This document shows, piece after piece, positions 1-6,765 of a DNA stretch of 14,067 nt (positions are counted from its first letter, which is position 1; the number at the start of each line of letters is the position of its first letter). The notes beneath the pieces were generated by a model that saw only the letters and a list, made by a program, of their open reading frames with translations, did no database searches and was not told the origin of the DNA. Both the position numbers and the translations under genes were made by a program. Source of the DNA: a bacterium (GTDB lineage: Bacteria > Bacteroidota > Ignavibacteria > Kapaibacteriales > UBA961); contig JALHLL010000014.1 of NCBI GenBank assembly GCA_022844575.1, positions 14,002 through 28,068 on the forward strand. The letters are read 5' to 3'.

Positions 1-115
1 AGACTGTTTTACACCCTTCACAACAAAACGTTTTATCATCGAGCATAATCTCGTTATGGCATTCTTCGCCACAATGAGTACATAGCGTTTTTTGTGTATT
101 AAGAATATTTTTCAT
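1..115 (-). CDS. ccoI: CcoI/FixI-type heavy-metal P-type ATPase, N-terminal fragment
   Basis: Only the first 38 codons are inside the window; the gene runs off the left edge. The start ATG is at 115-113. The peptide contains CTHCGEEC at residues 12-19 and FCCEGCKTV at 30-38. This Cys-rich pattern matches the putative metal-binding domain that precedes the HMA domain in CcoI/FixI-type copper P1B-ATPases. In that family the protein sits in the inner membrane and exports Cu to the periplasm for assembly of cbb3-type cytochrome oxidase. The gene lies 45 bp downstream of the Rrf2 regulator on the same strand, with an operator-like palindrome in the gap. No Shine-Dalgarno site is evident. The ATPase core (CPC, DKTGT) is not in the window, so the assignment rests on the N-terminal domain and context. 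Another Cu/heavy-metal ATPase sharing this domain is possible. Confidence 0.78.
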   Translation of the reverse strand, partial: MKNILNTQKTLCTHCGEECHNEIMLDDKTFCCEGCKTV

Positions 116-122
116 AATTAGG

Positions 123-146
123 ATTTCGTCCTATTTTATCTGAAAT
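123..146. promoter_or_regulatory. Rrf2-type operator-like palindrome before the ATPase gene
   Basis: A 24-bp site opens with ATTTC and closes with GAAAT, a perfect 5-bp outer inverted repeat. It lies 7 bp before the ATPase start. On the gene strand its core reads GATAAAATAGGACGAAAT, which differs at 3 of 18 positions from the site before the Rrf2 gene (621-644). Rrf2 regulators with Fe-S cysteines bind roughly 25-bp imperfect palindromes, often near their own genes. Operator function is inferred from this similarity and position. Confidence 0.55.
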
Positions 147-160
147 AACGGCAAATTTTT

Positions 161-604
161 TTAAACCAATGGCAGATTCGCAAGACGCAAGTTCAATTGA
201 TTTGCTTTTTCAGCCAATTCAGCCAAGGTAGTTTTATGACATAGACTAAATAATTTGGAACGCATTTCCGTCCAATGATCATGCGCCGGACATGGGGTAG
301 CTGTCCCGCACCCTGGTAAACCTAACATACATTCGGTAAAAATATCAGTTCCATCTATGGCTGCAATAACACTATAGAGTGTTATTTGCGAAGCCGGTTT
401 TCCGAGTGATATACCTCCGTTCGGTACGCGATATGATACCATAAGTCCTGCTTGAGTAAGTTGTTGCAATACTTTTGTAAGAAAGTGGAACGAAATGTTC
501 AACTTTTCGGCAACTGACTGTATGGAAACATACGCATCCTCATTACGCGAAGCCACGTAAATGGCCGCTTGTATTCCGTATGTGCATGCTTTTGAGAGTA
601 CCAT
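161..604 (-). CDS. Rrf2-family transcriptional regulator with Fe-S-type cysteines
   Basis: This 147-residue protein is the usual length for the Rrf2/IscR/NsrR family. The N-terminus (MVLSKACTYGIQAAIYVA) is the canonical winged-helix start, which supports the ATG at 604-602. The helix-turn-helix spans about residues 26-60, ending in the wing residues PNGG at 61-64. Three cysteines, C92, C99 and C105, are followed by PAHDHW. This is the cluster-binding loop of Fe-S members, so sensing of iron-sulfur status, NO or redox state is likely. The CX6CX5C spacing is close to, but not the same as, classical IscR (CX5CX5C). The next gene on the strand is the CcoI-like ATPase, so respiratory copper or oxidase genes are probable targets. 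Similar palindromes before both genes suggest autoregulation. The exact subfamily cannot be told by eye. Confidence 0.92.
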   Translation of the reverse strand: MVLSKACTYGIQAAIYVASRNEDAYVSIQSVAEKLNISFHFLTKVLQQLTQAGLMVSYRVPNGGISLGKPASQITLYSVIAAIDGTDIFTECMLGLPGCGTATPCPAHDHWTEMRSKLFSLCHKTTLAELAEKANQLNLRLANLPLV

Positions 605-620
605 ATTCGTTTTATTTGTG

Positions 621-644
621 ATTTCGGACTATTTTGTCTGCAAT
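621..644. promoter_or_regulatory. Rrf2-type operator-like palindrome before the Rrf2 gene
   Basis: A 24-bp imperfect palindrome lies 16 bp before the Rrf2 start. Eight of its 12 symmetric pairs match, including ATT/AAT at the ends and GAC (627-629)/GTC (636-638) around the centre. It aligns end to end with the site at 123-146 without gaps. On the gene strand its core is GACAAAATAGTCCGAAAT. The better symmetry of this copy fits an autoregulatory operator. A weak promoter (TTGGTT, 17 bp, TAAATT on the minus strand) can be drawn just upstream, but it is not convincing. Confidence 0.6.
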
Positions 645-767
645 TTAATAATTTATTCAATGTGAACCAAATCGTATGTAACAATAGTTAAGTTGTATAT
701 ATACCGTAGTGGTGTTTTTCAATATCTCAGTTATGTTTTCATAAGCGAATCGCAATCAACAACCTAT

Positions 768-841
768 AAACAAGTGTAGTAAGCGGAAATATTTTTTGAA
801 AAAATTTTCACAAAACTATTGCATGGTATAGTCACTTGTTT
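768..841 (+). other. Nested inverted repeats in the gene-free stretch, possible three-way RNA fold
   Basis: AAACAAGTG (768-776) pairs perfectly with CACTTGTTT (833-841). Between them lie two further inverted elements. One is an A/T-rich hairpin at 786-809 built on a T6/A6 pair. The other is the imperfect palindrome ACTATTGCATGGTATAGT at 815-832, with 7 of 9 pairs matching. Together they could fold as a three-helix junction, or the last could be a DNA operator. The rest of the 605-1023 gap holds the Rrf2 operator, a GTATATATAC palindrome at 695-704, a possible -10 (TATAAA, 868-873) and the terminator-like hairpin at 919-974. I see no convincing gene in it. The region is A/T rich, so chance pairing is a real alternative. 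Confidence 0.28.
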
Positions 842-918
842 TATTTTTGAACCAGATGAATTTGATGTATAAAAACTTATGTTCACTTTGAAGCTACTTT
901 CGTTGTGGTGGTGAAAAG

Positions 919-974
919 GTGAGAAGGGGAGTGCCCCTTGACGAGTGGTGACGTCAAGGGGCATCTCACTTTTT
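919..974 (+). terminator. Intrinsic-terminator-like hairpin upstream of the amidohydrolase
   Basis: TGCCCCTTGACG (932-943) and CGTCAAGGGGCA (952-963) form a perfect 12-bp stem with an 8-nt loop. GTGAGA (919-924) can pair outside it with TCTCAC (964-969), leaving 925-931 bulged. T970-T974 follow directly, so the orientation is plus strand. No plus-strand gene lies upstream within the window, and the amidohydrolase ATG is 50 nt beyond the T-run. The hairpin could therefore be a 5' leader attenuator or the end of a small RNA. AAGGGG at 924-929 can also pair with CCCCTT at 934-939, which would break the terminator stem. Confidence 0.6.
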
Positions 975-1023
975 AATCACAACCATACATTTATATCTAA
1001 AATATGGAAAAGGAGTTAGTACA

Positions 1024-2331
1024 ATGAAACTGAAAATTTTTCTATACGTGTTTATTCTTGCTCTTGCAGTTTTTATTGATGTCAAAGCGCACAATGAAAT
1101 CCCGGCTATGGCGCAAACAAAGCCGATTGCATTAACAAATGCGAGAATATATACCATAACAAACGGGATAATAGAGAATGGAACGGTAGTATTCGAGAAG
1201 GGAAAGATTACTGCCGTAGGCAAACAAGTTTCGATACCGACGAATGCCGAAACGATAGACTGTAAAGGGCAGAATATATATCCGGGCTTTTTTGCGCCGT
1301 ATGCGACCACAGGGCTTGTTGAAATAGACCTTGTTCGTGCTACACGAGATCAAGCGGAGGCGGGTTCAATCAATCCGAATGCAAAAGCATATACGGCTTT
1401 TAATCCTGAAAGTGAAATCATTCCGACAATCAGATCGAATGGTGTGCTGTTTGCCAATATTGCCCCGCAAGGCGGCATAGTAAGCGGTACGGCTTCACTT
1501 ATGATGTTGGATGGATGGAATAAAGAGGATATGGCACTATTGCCTCGTTCAGGCATTTGTGTGAATTTTCCGAACATAGGTATAACAAATGCTTGGTGGA
1601 TGAATAAACCGGCTGAAGCACAGAGAAAAGAGAATCAAGAAAACCTCGATAAGCTATACACTTTGTTTGAAGAAGCAAAAATGTATTCCTTAATGGCACA
1701 GAATGGAGCAGTTAAGGAAAAAGATATTCGTATGGAAGCAATGCGACCGATTTTTGAAAACGGAATGAATGTATTTATAGATGCAGGTGAATACCGTCAG
1801 ATTCTGGAAGTAATAAAATTCACGAAAAAGTTTTCTCTTAAAACTGTTATTGTCGGTGCTTTTGATGCGTGGCGCTGTGCTGATGAATTGCGTGATGCAG
1901 GCATTTCCGTGATTATACCGAGAACACATAGTTTACCTGCCCGTGATGAAGACGGCTATGATGAACAATTCCTATTACCGAAAAAACTTGCGGATAAAAA
2001 CGTAGTTTTTGCTTTTTCAGATAATGGATCGTGGCAACAGAGAAATGTAGCATTTCAGGCAGGTACCGCAGTTGCATTCGGTCTATCGGAAGAAGACGCT
2101 CTAAAAGGACTTACACTCTATCCTGCAAAAATACTCGGTGTGGATAAAGCTCTCGGCTCAATAGAAGTAGGTAAAGATGCGTCACTATTCGTCTCCACAG
2201 GAAATGCAATTGATGCGCTTACAAATAATGTTACCTTTGCGTTTCTTCAGGGAAAAAAAATATCATTGGAAAACAGGCATACGCGACTTGCCGATAAATA
2301 CCGCGAACGTTATCGTCGTTTGAAAAAATAA
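1024..2331 (+). CDS. Secreted amidohydrolase-family protein lacking the HxH motif
   Basis: This 435-residue protein starts with a signal peptide: hydrophobic core at about residues 4-19, with plausible cleavage after VKA (22) or AMA (30). It is therefore probably periplasmic. An AGGAG at 1011-1015, 8 nt before the ATG, supports the start. Residues 34-88 form the N-terminal beta-sandwich lead-in ending in YPGFF. GLVEIDLVRATRD (97-109), the RSNG and SGTAS segments, and the C-terminal QAGTAVAFGLSEEDALKGLTLYPA-type stretch match a periplasmic imidazolonepropionase-like amidohydrolase subfamily of Bacteroidota relatives. Where active amidohydrolases carry HxH after PG[LF]I, this protein has Y93 and T95. 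It may be non-catalytic or use altered metal ligation; no substrate can be named. The gene is 23 bp upstream of der and could be co-transcribed with it. Confidence 0.85.
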   Translation: MKLKIFLYVFILALAVFIDVKAHNEIPAMAQTKPIALTNARIYTITNGIIENGTVVFEKGKITAVGKQVSIPTNAETIDCKGQNIYPGFFAPYATTGLVEIDLVRATRDQAEAGSINPNAKAYTAFNPESEIIPTIRSNGVLFANIAPQGGIVSGTASLMMLDGWNKEDMALLPRSGICVNFPNIGITNAWWMNKPAEAQRKENQENLDKLYTLFEEAKMYSLMAQNGAVKEKDIRMEAMRPIFENGMNVFIDAGEYRQILEVIKFTKKFSLKTVIVGAFDAWRCADELRDAGISVIIPRTHSLPARDEDGYDEQFLLPKKLADKNVVFAFSDNGSWQQRNVAFQAGTAVAFGLSEEDALKGLTLYPAKILGVDKALGSIEVGKDASLFVSTGNAIDALTNNVTFAFLQGKKISLENRHTRLADKYRERYRRLKK

Positions 2332-2354
2332 TTCACCACAAAAAAAGAAAACCT

Positions 2355-3674
2355 ATGTATCTAGTTGCAGTTGTTGGTCGCCCTAATGTCGGGAAATCAA
2401 CATTATTTAACCGTATTATTCAACGTCGTGAAGCTATAGTCGAAGACACACCGGGTGTTACGCGCGATAGAATTTATTCCGAAGCAGAATGGAACGGTAC
2501 ACGCTTTACTATTATAGATACAGGTGGGATTGTACCTAACTCGGAGGACACGATAGAGAAAGCGATACGCGAACAAGCACAAATAGCGATTGAGGAAGCG
2601 GATTCGATCGTGTTTGTTTGTGATGCTAAGGACGGCGTAACGGCTACCGATAGAGATATTGCCTCTATCTTGAGAAAAGCAAAAAAGCGTATAACACTAG
2701 CTATCAATAAATGTGATAACCCTGCGCTTGATTTGGCAGCACATGAATTCTATCAACTCGGTTTGGGTGAACCGTTTTCCATATCGGGATTGAACGGAAG
2801 AAGTACGGGCGATTTTTTAGATGAAGTAACAAAAGATTTTGCAAAAAATTATGATGAACCTGAAGATTCTCGCTTAAAAATAGCTTTGGTAGGAAGACCT
2901 AATGTCGGGAAATCGTCGATAACAAATGCTTTATTAGGTAAGGAAAGATCGATAGTGACTGAAATTGCAGGCACGACACGTGATGCCGTTGATAGTATAT
3001 TAAAATATTATGGCGAAGAAATCCTATTGATTGATACGGCGGGGCTACGCAAAAAAAGTAAGATAGAGGAAAACTTGGAAATGTACAGCACAATGCGCAC
3101 AGGAAGAGCCATTGAGCGTTGTGATGTAGCCGTTGTGGTACTTGATGCAACAAGGGGTTTGGAATTACAGGATAAAAGAATAATCGGCGATGTAATTGAT
3201 GCTCGTAAAGGAATAATTATAGCGGTTAACAAATGGGATTTGGTAGAAAAGGAAACAAACACGGCTGCAAATTTTACAAAACAGGTACATGAGGAACTAC
3301 GCACCTATGATTATGCGCCCGTTATGTATATTTCCGCACGAACGAAACAGCGTGTTACGAAAATTATAGAATTGGCTAAAGAAATACAAGTACGTCGTTT
3401 GCACCGTAGCACAACAGCATTTTTGAATGATGCTTTATTGGAAGATATTGACAGAACACCCCCACCGGCAATAAAGGGCAATAGTTTAAGGATAAACTAT
3501 ATTACACAAACGAATACAGCTCCTCCGGTTTTTGCATTTTTCAGCAATCACCCCGAAGATATTCCTGATTCATATAAACGATTTTTAGAACGTAGTTTGC
3601 GTAAGCATGTAGAACTTGAAGGTGTTCCGGTTTCTTTCATCTTCAGAAAGAAAAATCGACGACGTGATGAATAA
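2355..3674 (+). CDS. der: Ribosome-assembly GTPase Der (EngA)
   Basis: Der is a cytoplasmic tandem GTPase needed for maturation of the 50S ribosomal subunit. Both G domains are complete. Domain 1 has GRPNVGKS at 8-15, DTGG at 55-58 and NKCD at 118-121. Domain 2 has GRPNVGKS at 180-187, DTAG at 227-230 and NKWD at 292-295. The C-terminal KH-like domain covers about residues 350-439 and ends in a basic tail (RKKNRRRDE). The length of 439 is typical. The start puts the first beta strand (MYLVAVVGRP) at the N-terminus, as in known Der proteins; the upstream sequence is A-rich with no clear Shine-Dalgarno site. The stop codon directly abuts the stop of the convergent glycosyltransferase gene, leaving no intergenic terminator. 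Confidence 0.97.
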   Translation: MYLVAVVGRPNVGKSTLFNRIIQRREAIVEDTPGVTRDRIYSEAEWNGTRFTIIDTGGIVPNSEDTIEKAIREQAQIAIEEADSIVFVCDAKDGVTATDRDIASILRKAKKRITLAINKCDNPALDLAAHEFYQLGLGEPFSISGLNGRSTGDFLDEVTKDFAKNYDEPEDSRLKIALVGRPNVGKSSITNALLGKERSIVTEIAGTTRDAVDSILKYYGEEILLIDTAGLRKKSKIEENLEMYSTMRTGRAIERCDVAVVVLDATRGLELQDKRIIGDVIDARKGIIIAVNKWDLVEKETNTAANFTKQVHEELRTYDYAPVMYISARTKQRVTKIIELAKEIQVRRLHRSTTAFLNDALLEDIDRTPPPAIKGNSLRINYITQTNTAPPVFAFFSNHPEDIPDSYKRFLERSLRKHVELEGVPVSFIFRKKNRRRDE

Positions 3675-4601
3675 TTATCTTTTTGTGATATACACACGAA
3701 TCCAAAGTGTAATAGCCCGTAGAAGATACGGGCATTTGCCCTGTGTACACTCCCTGATATAATACTTCAAGTACGGTTTTGCTTCATTGTTCCGTTTTGC
3801 CCTTAGTAAATCGCGTATAAGCCACTTGTATAAGTCCTGCTCCTTCGCTCTTATTGCTCTTCTGCTTATTAGTGATAAATCCTTGTGCAGAGCAAGAGTT
3901 CTTTGTTCGCCTATTTTCATATTTACCTTATTGCTTGACATGGAAACGGCGTTCTTTCTATAGAATACATGTCTTGTTGGCAATGAATAAAAATTCACAG
4001 CATTTCTTGCCATTCGTATCCATAGTTCATGGTCTTCATGATAGAGCAAGTCTTCTCTGAAGTTACCGAATTGCGTCAATAATTCTTTTTTAATTAAAGC
4101 AGCATGAATTGTTAAGCGGTTTGCAAAAAAAAGTTTTCTGTACATTTGTTTATACGGTATAAAACCGAAATCTTTCTGAGTCGGTACAGGTAAGTCGGAT
4201 AAATCATAACGATTATTATGCTCAATAAAACAATAACCGTCGCAAAAAACAATTCCAACCTCATCATTAGTCTTAAAAACTTCGAGTTGTGACGACAACT
4301 TAGTACGTGCAATAAGATCGTCAGAATCCAGAAACATTATAAAATTACCGCGTGCATTTTTTATTCCCGTGTTCCGTGCAGCAGGAGCACCTTTTTTCGT
4401 TTGTTGTATCAGATTAAATCGTTTGTCTTTACTAATAAATGATAAAATAATATCTGCTGAATCATCTGTCGAGCCATCATCAACAATAATACATTCCCAA
4501 TTCTGCCATGTTTGTTCAGTAACACACTGTAAAGTATCCGCGATATATTGTTCGGAATTATAAGAGGGAATTATAATACTGATAAGAAAATCGGAGTTCA
4601 T
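3675..4601 (-). CDS. Family 2 glycosyltransferase (last gene of the cassette)
   Basis: A GT-A fold inverting glycosyltransferase of 308 residues from the chosen start. It opens with ISIIIPSYN (7-15). VDDGSTDDS (40-48) is the nucleotide-binding region, and LDSDD (91-95) supplies the DXD metal site. The acceptor-side acid motif is HEDHELWIR (188-196). The C-terminal 100 residues are basic and not recognisable. I chose the ATG at 4601-4599, which gives a 4-bp ATGA overlap with the upstream gene and has AAGG 6 nt before it. An in-frame ATG at 4628 would add nine residues but overlap the neighbour by 31 bp. It probably adds one sugar to the glycan made by this cassette; donor and linkage cannot be read from sequence. 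The gene ends flush against der. Confidence 0.9.
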   Translation of the reverse strand: MNSDFLISIIIPSYNSEQYIADTLQCVTEQTWQNWECIIVDDGSTDDSADIILSFISKDKRFNLIQQTKKGAPAARNTGIKNARGNFIMFLDSDDLIARTKLSSQLEVFKTNDEVGIVFCDGYCFIEHNNRYDLSDLPVPTQKDFGFIPYKQMYRKLFFANRLTIHAALIKKELLTQFGNFREDLLYHEDHELWIRMARNAVNFYSLPTRHVFYRKNAVSMSSNKVNMKIGEQRTLALHKDLSLISRRAIRAKEQDLYKWLIRDLLRAKRNNEAKPYLKYYIRECTQGKCPYLLRAITLWIRVYITKR

Positions 4602-5647
4602 GAATACCTTGTTATTATCATATTGCAAAAAGAAGAAAAAGCAGAATAATAACTTTTTTTACTCAGAAAAATAAGGGTACGTGTTCTTAATAACTTGGCG
4701 GAAATGTTCTTAGGAAGTTTCATGCTGCACGATCTATTATAGCCGATACCAAGAATCTCGAGAGCGATATCGTATTGTCCTGTTTGCTTCATAAGTAATG
4801 CCCAGTGATTATAGTGATGAGCGATAGCTACTTCACATTCCAAATCCGAAATGCCTTGTTCCCTAAGCCATTGTCTCCCATCGAATACGCCCTCATTCGG
4901 TAAATTATATTGAATATTATTCCTTCGCATTTCCGCCGATTTTCTTGCAATGAATACGGCAATAACTTGCTCAGGGCATTTTTTCCACGATGTATTATTA
5001 GAATGTACTCTGTAGCGAAGAATAGTTTCCGGTAAGTTGGAAATTTGTCCCTTTTCAGAAAGTCGAAGCCATAAGTCATAATCTTCTGCATGAATACACA
5101 CATTACGATAACCACCGATTTTAATAAATGTATCACGGTGGAACATTACCGATGGATGTGCGAAGTAATTTGATTTCGGTAGTAATTTTTGCAAATCATC
5201 ATTCGAGGTCGGATAGATTTGCTCCGAAACTTTCTCGTCACTTTGATTGATGATATCCATAGCACCACCGAGTAGAATAACGGAAGGATTTTTTTTCAGA
5301 AAATCAAGTTGTAAAGCAAATCGGTTGGGTAATGAAATATCATCGGCATCCATTCTGGCAATGTATTCGCCTTGTGCTTTTTCGATACCGATATTAAGAG
5401 AATAAATCAGTCCTCTATTTTCTTGATGAATTACTGTAATTCGATTGTCGCCGACTTCATATTTTTTCAACACTTCCGTAACTTCGATAGAAGAGCCGTC
5501 ATTAACGATAATGAATTCGAAATTTAAATAGGTTTGAGAAAGGATACTTTCTATTGCCTTCTCTAAATGTTTTAATGCTTCTTTATAATGCGTTGTCGTA
5601 TCTGTTATATACACAGGCATAACAACACTTATTAAACACGAATTCAT
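4598..5647 (-). CDS. Family 2 glycosyltransferase
   Basis: A 349-residue GT-A enzyme. Its order of motifs is ISVVMPVYI (6-14), IVNDGSS (47-53), ARMDADD (97-103, with the DXD at D100/D102), and HAEDYDLWLRL (186-196, catalytic-base region E188-D189). AHPSVMFHRDTF (163-174) and GGYR (178-181) are typical of GT2 enzymes working on surface glycans. After about residue 230 the sequence is a helical C-terminal extension of roughly 120 residues (HHYNHWALLMKQTGQYDIAL), somewhat TPR-like. Both gene ends overlap their neighbours by 4 bp (ATGA at 5647-5644 and 4601-4598), which indicates translational coupling. The sugar donor is unknown. It is clearly not a recent duplicate of the next GT2, because the two share only family motifs. 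Confidence 0.92.
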   Translation of the reverse strand: MNSCLISVVMPVYITDTTTHYKEALKHLEKAIESILSQTYLNFEFIIVNDGSSIEVTEVLKKYEVGDNRITVIHQENRGLIYSLNIGIEKAQGEYIARMDADDISLPNRFALQLDFLKKNPSVILLGGAMDIINQSDEKVSEQIYPTSNDDLQKLLPKSNYFAHPSVMFHRDTFIKIGGYRNVCIHAEDYDLWLRLSEKGQISNLPETILRYRVHSNNTSWKKCPEQVIAVFIARKSAEMRRNNIQYNLPNEGVFDGRQWLREQGISDLECEVAIAHHYNHWALLMKQTGQYDIALEILGIGYNRSCSMKLPKNISAKLLRTRTLIFLSKKSYYSAFSSFCNMIITRYS

Positions 5648-6738
5648 ACGATTTCTCGAAGTGGTGCGGACGATTGTTCCTGTATCATACTTTCTGCCGC
5701 TTCGTATTTTTTAAAACCGAGAACTCGGAAAATATCGGCAAAACGGTGTGCATAGGTATGATTATTGAGTGTCTTACGATAGCCGTTTTCAGCTATCTCT
5801 GTTCTTTCTTTCTCATTGCGGAGAAAGTAGCGTATTTTCTTCTTTAAATCCTTCATTGAAGCAAATGTCACGATTTCATTATCTTTAGCATAATACTCTG
5901 ATAAATTATCGGCATCGCCTGTAAGCATAAAGCCACCACAACCGGGTACTTCAAAGTTTCTTCCTTTTATTTGTTGCCCTTCCTCATGCACATCAATCAA
6001 ATGTCGCCATAGAGTAAAAGGAAGAAATTGTCTGCTGTTTTTTTTCAGTCTGCCGGAAAAACTTCTTTTACTTATAGAAGCATTTGAAAGATTAAGATTT
6101 ATTTTACTTGTTGTAAAAGTTTCAATCATCTTTTCTTGCGTAACTCTGGAACCATCACTCCAACCCGTACCAAAAGTATGTACTTTTATTCCGGATAGTT
6201 CTAATGACCGAATAATATCACGTCTGCTGCCATGGGGCTGACCGACAAAAGAAATATCATATTTTTTTTCTTTGTCGGAATCGGGTTTGTACAGAAAATG
6301 ATTACATGCCCATTGCGTTTTAATAATATTTTTATATCGTATGGCGTGATATTTTCTAACTGCTTCAGAAGATGTTGTTGTTACATAACTGAAGGCATGT
6401 GCATAATGTTGGGAAAAATTATCAAATCGCCAATGGTCATCACAAAACCAATTAATGGTTACAATACCGGAGTCTGTTATTTTTTTTATGGTTTCGGGTT
6501 TTATTTCATGTTGAAATAGTATCGAAAATAGAATGTCAGGTTTTTCATTCCTTGCCGTATCTATAAGCATGGAGTTCATTTTCTCCTCGCCGTGTTTTTG
6601 CATTAACGATACAAAGTCAAAATAGATTATTTCAAAACCTGCTTTGTACAAAAAATCAAAAAAATTCCAATGTTCGAAACTATACCCCTGTTCCGGCTTG
6701 CCATAATCGTATTTCATACCTACATAAAGTATTCGCAT
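5644..6738 (-). CDS. CgeB-like glycosyltransferase (GT-B, Glyco_trans_1_2 type)
   Basis: A 364-residue cytoplasmic protein of the CgeB type, named after the Bacillus spore-maturation protein but widespread in glycan and protein-glycosylation loci of non-sporeformers. The N-terminal Rossmann-like half starts MRILYVGMKYDYG, with INWFCDDHWRF at 95-105. The second half contains YDISFVGQPHGSRRDII (160-176) and the diagnostic KGRNFEVPGCGGFMLTG (258-274). It ends in a helix with AENGYRKTLNNHTYAHRF, also typical. It is likely a retaining GT-B enzyme adding one residue. It follows the GT4 gene after 27 bp, the only junction within the cassette that is not overlapping, and overlaps the next GT2 by ATGA. 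There is no evidence for a sporulation role here. Confidence 0.85.
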   Translation of the reverse strand: MRILYVGMKYDYGKPEQGYSFEHWNFFDFLYKAGFEIIYFDFVSLMQKHGEEKMNSMLIDTARNEKPDILFSILFQHEIKPETIKKITDSGIVTINWFCDDHWRFDNFSQHYAHAFSYVTTTSSEAVRKYHAIRYKNIIKTQWACNHFLYKPDSDKEKKYDISFVGQPHGSRRDIIRSLELSGIKVHTFGTGWSDGSRVTQEKMIETFTTSKINLNLSNASISKRSFSGRLKKNSRQFLPFTLWRHLIDVHEEGQQIKGRNFEVPGCGGFMLTGDADNLSEYYAKDNEIVTFASMKDLKKKIRYFLRNEKERTEIAENGYRKTLNNHTYAHRFADIFRVLGFKKYEAAESMIQEQSSAPLREIV

Positions 6739-6765
6739 TGTTTAATCGGAACGACAGTGAGGAAA

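Noticed and set aside
764..964. A 66-codon minus-strand open frame in the gene-free stretch
   Set aside because: It has no ribosome site, starts inside the terminator-like hairpin, is composed of A/T-driven residues and shows no recognisable motif.
966..1310. A 114-codon minus-strand open frame opposite the amidohydrolase start, with hydrophobic stretches
   Set aside because: It is antisense to a well-supported gene with a signal peptide and good ribosome site; the hydrophobicity is what the opposite strand yields by chance.
4602..4628. Longer start (ATG at 4628) for the last GT2
   Set aside because: It would add MQYDNNKVF and a 31-bp overlap, while the ATG at 4601 gives the ATGA junction used throughout the cassette and has AAGG before it.
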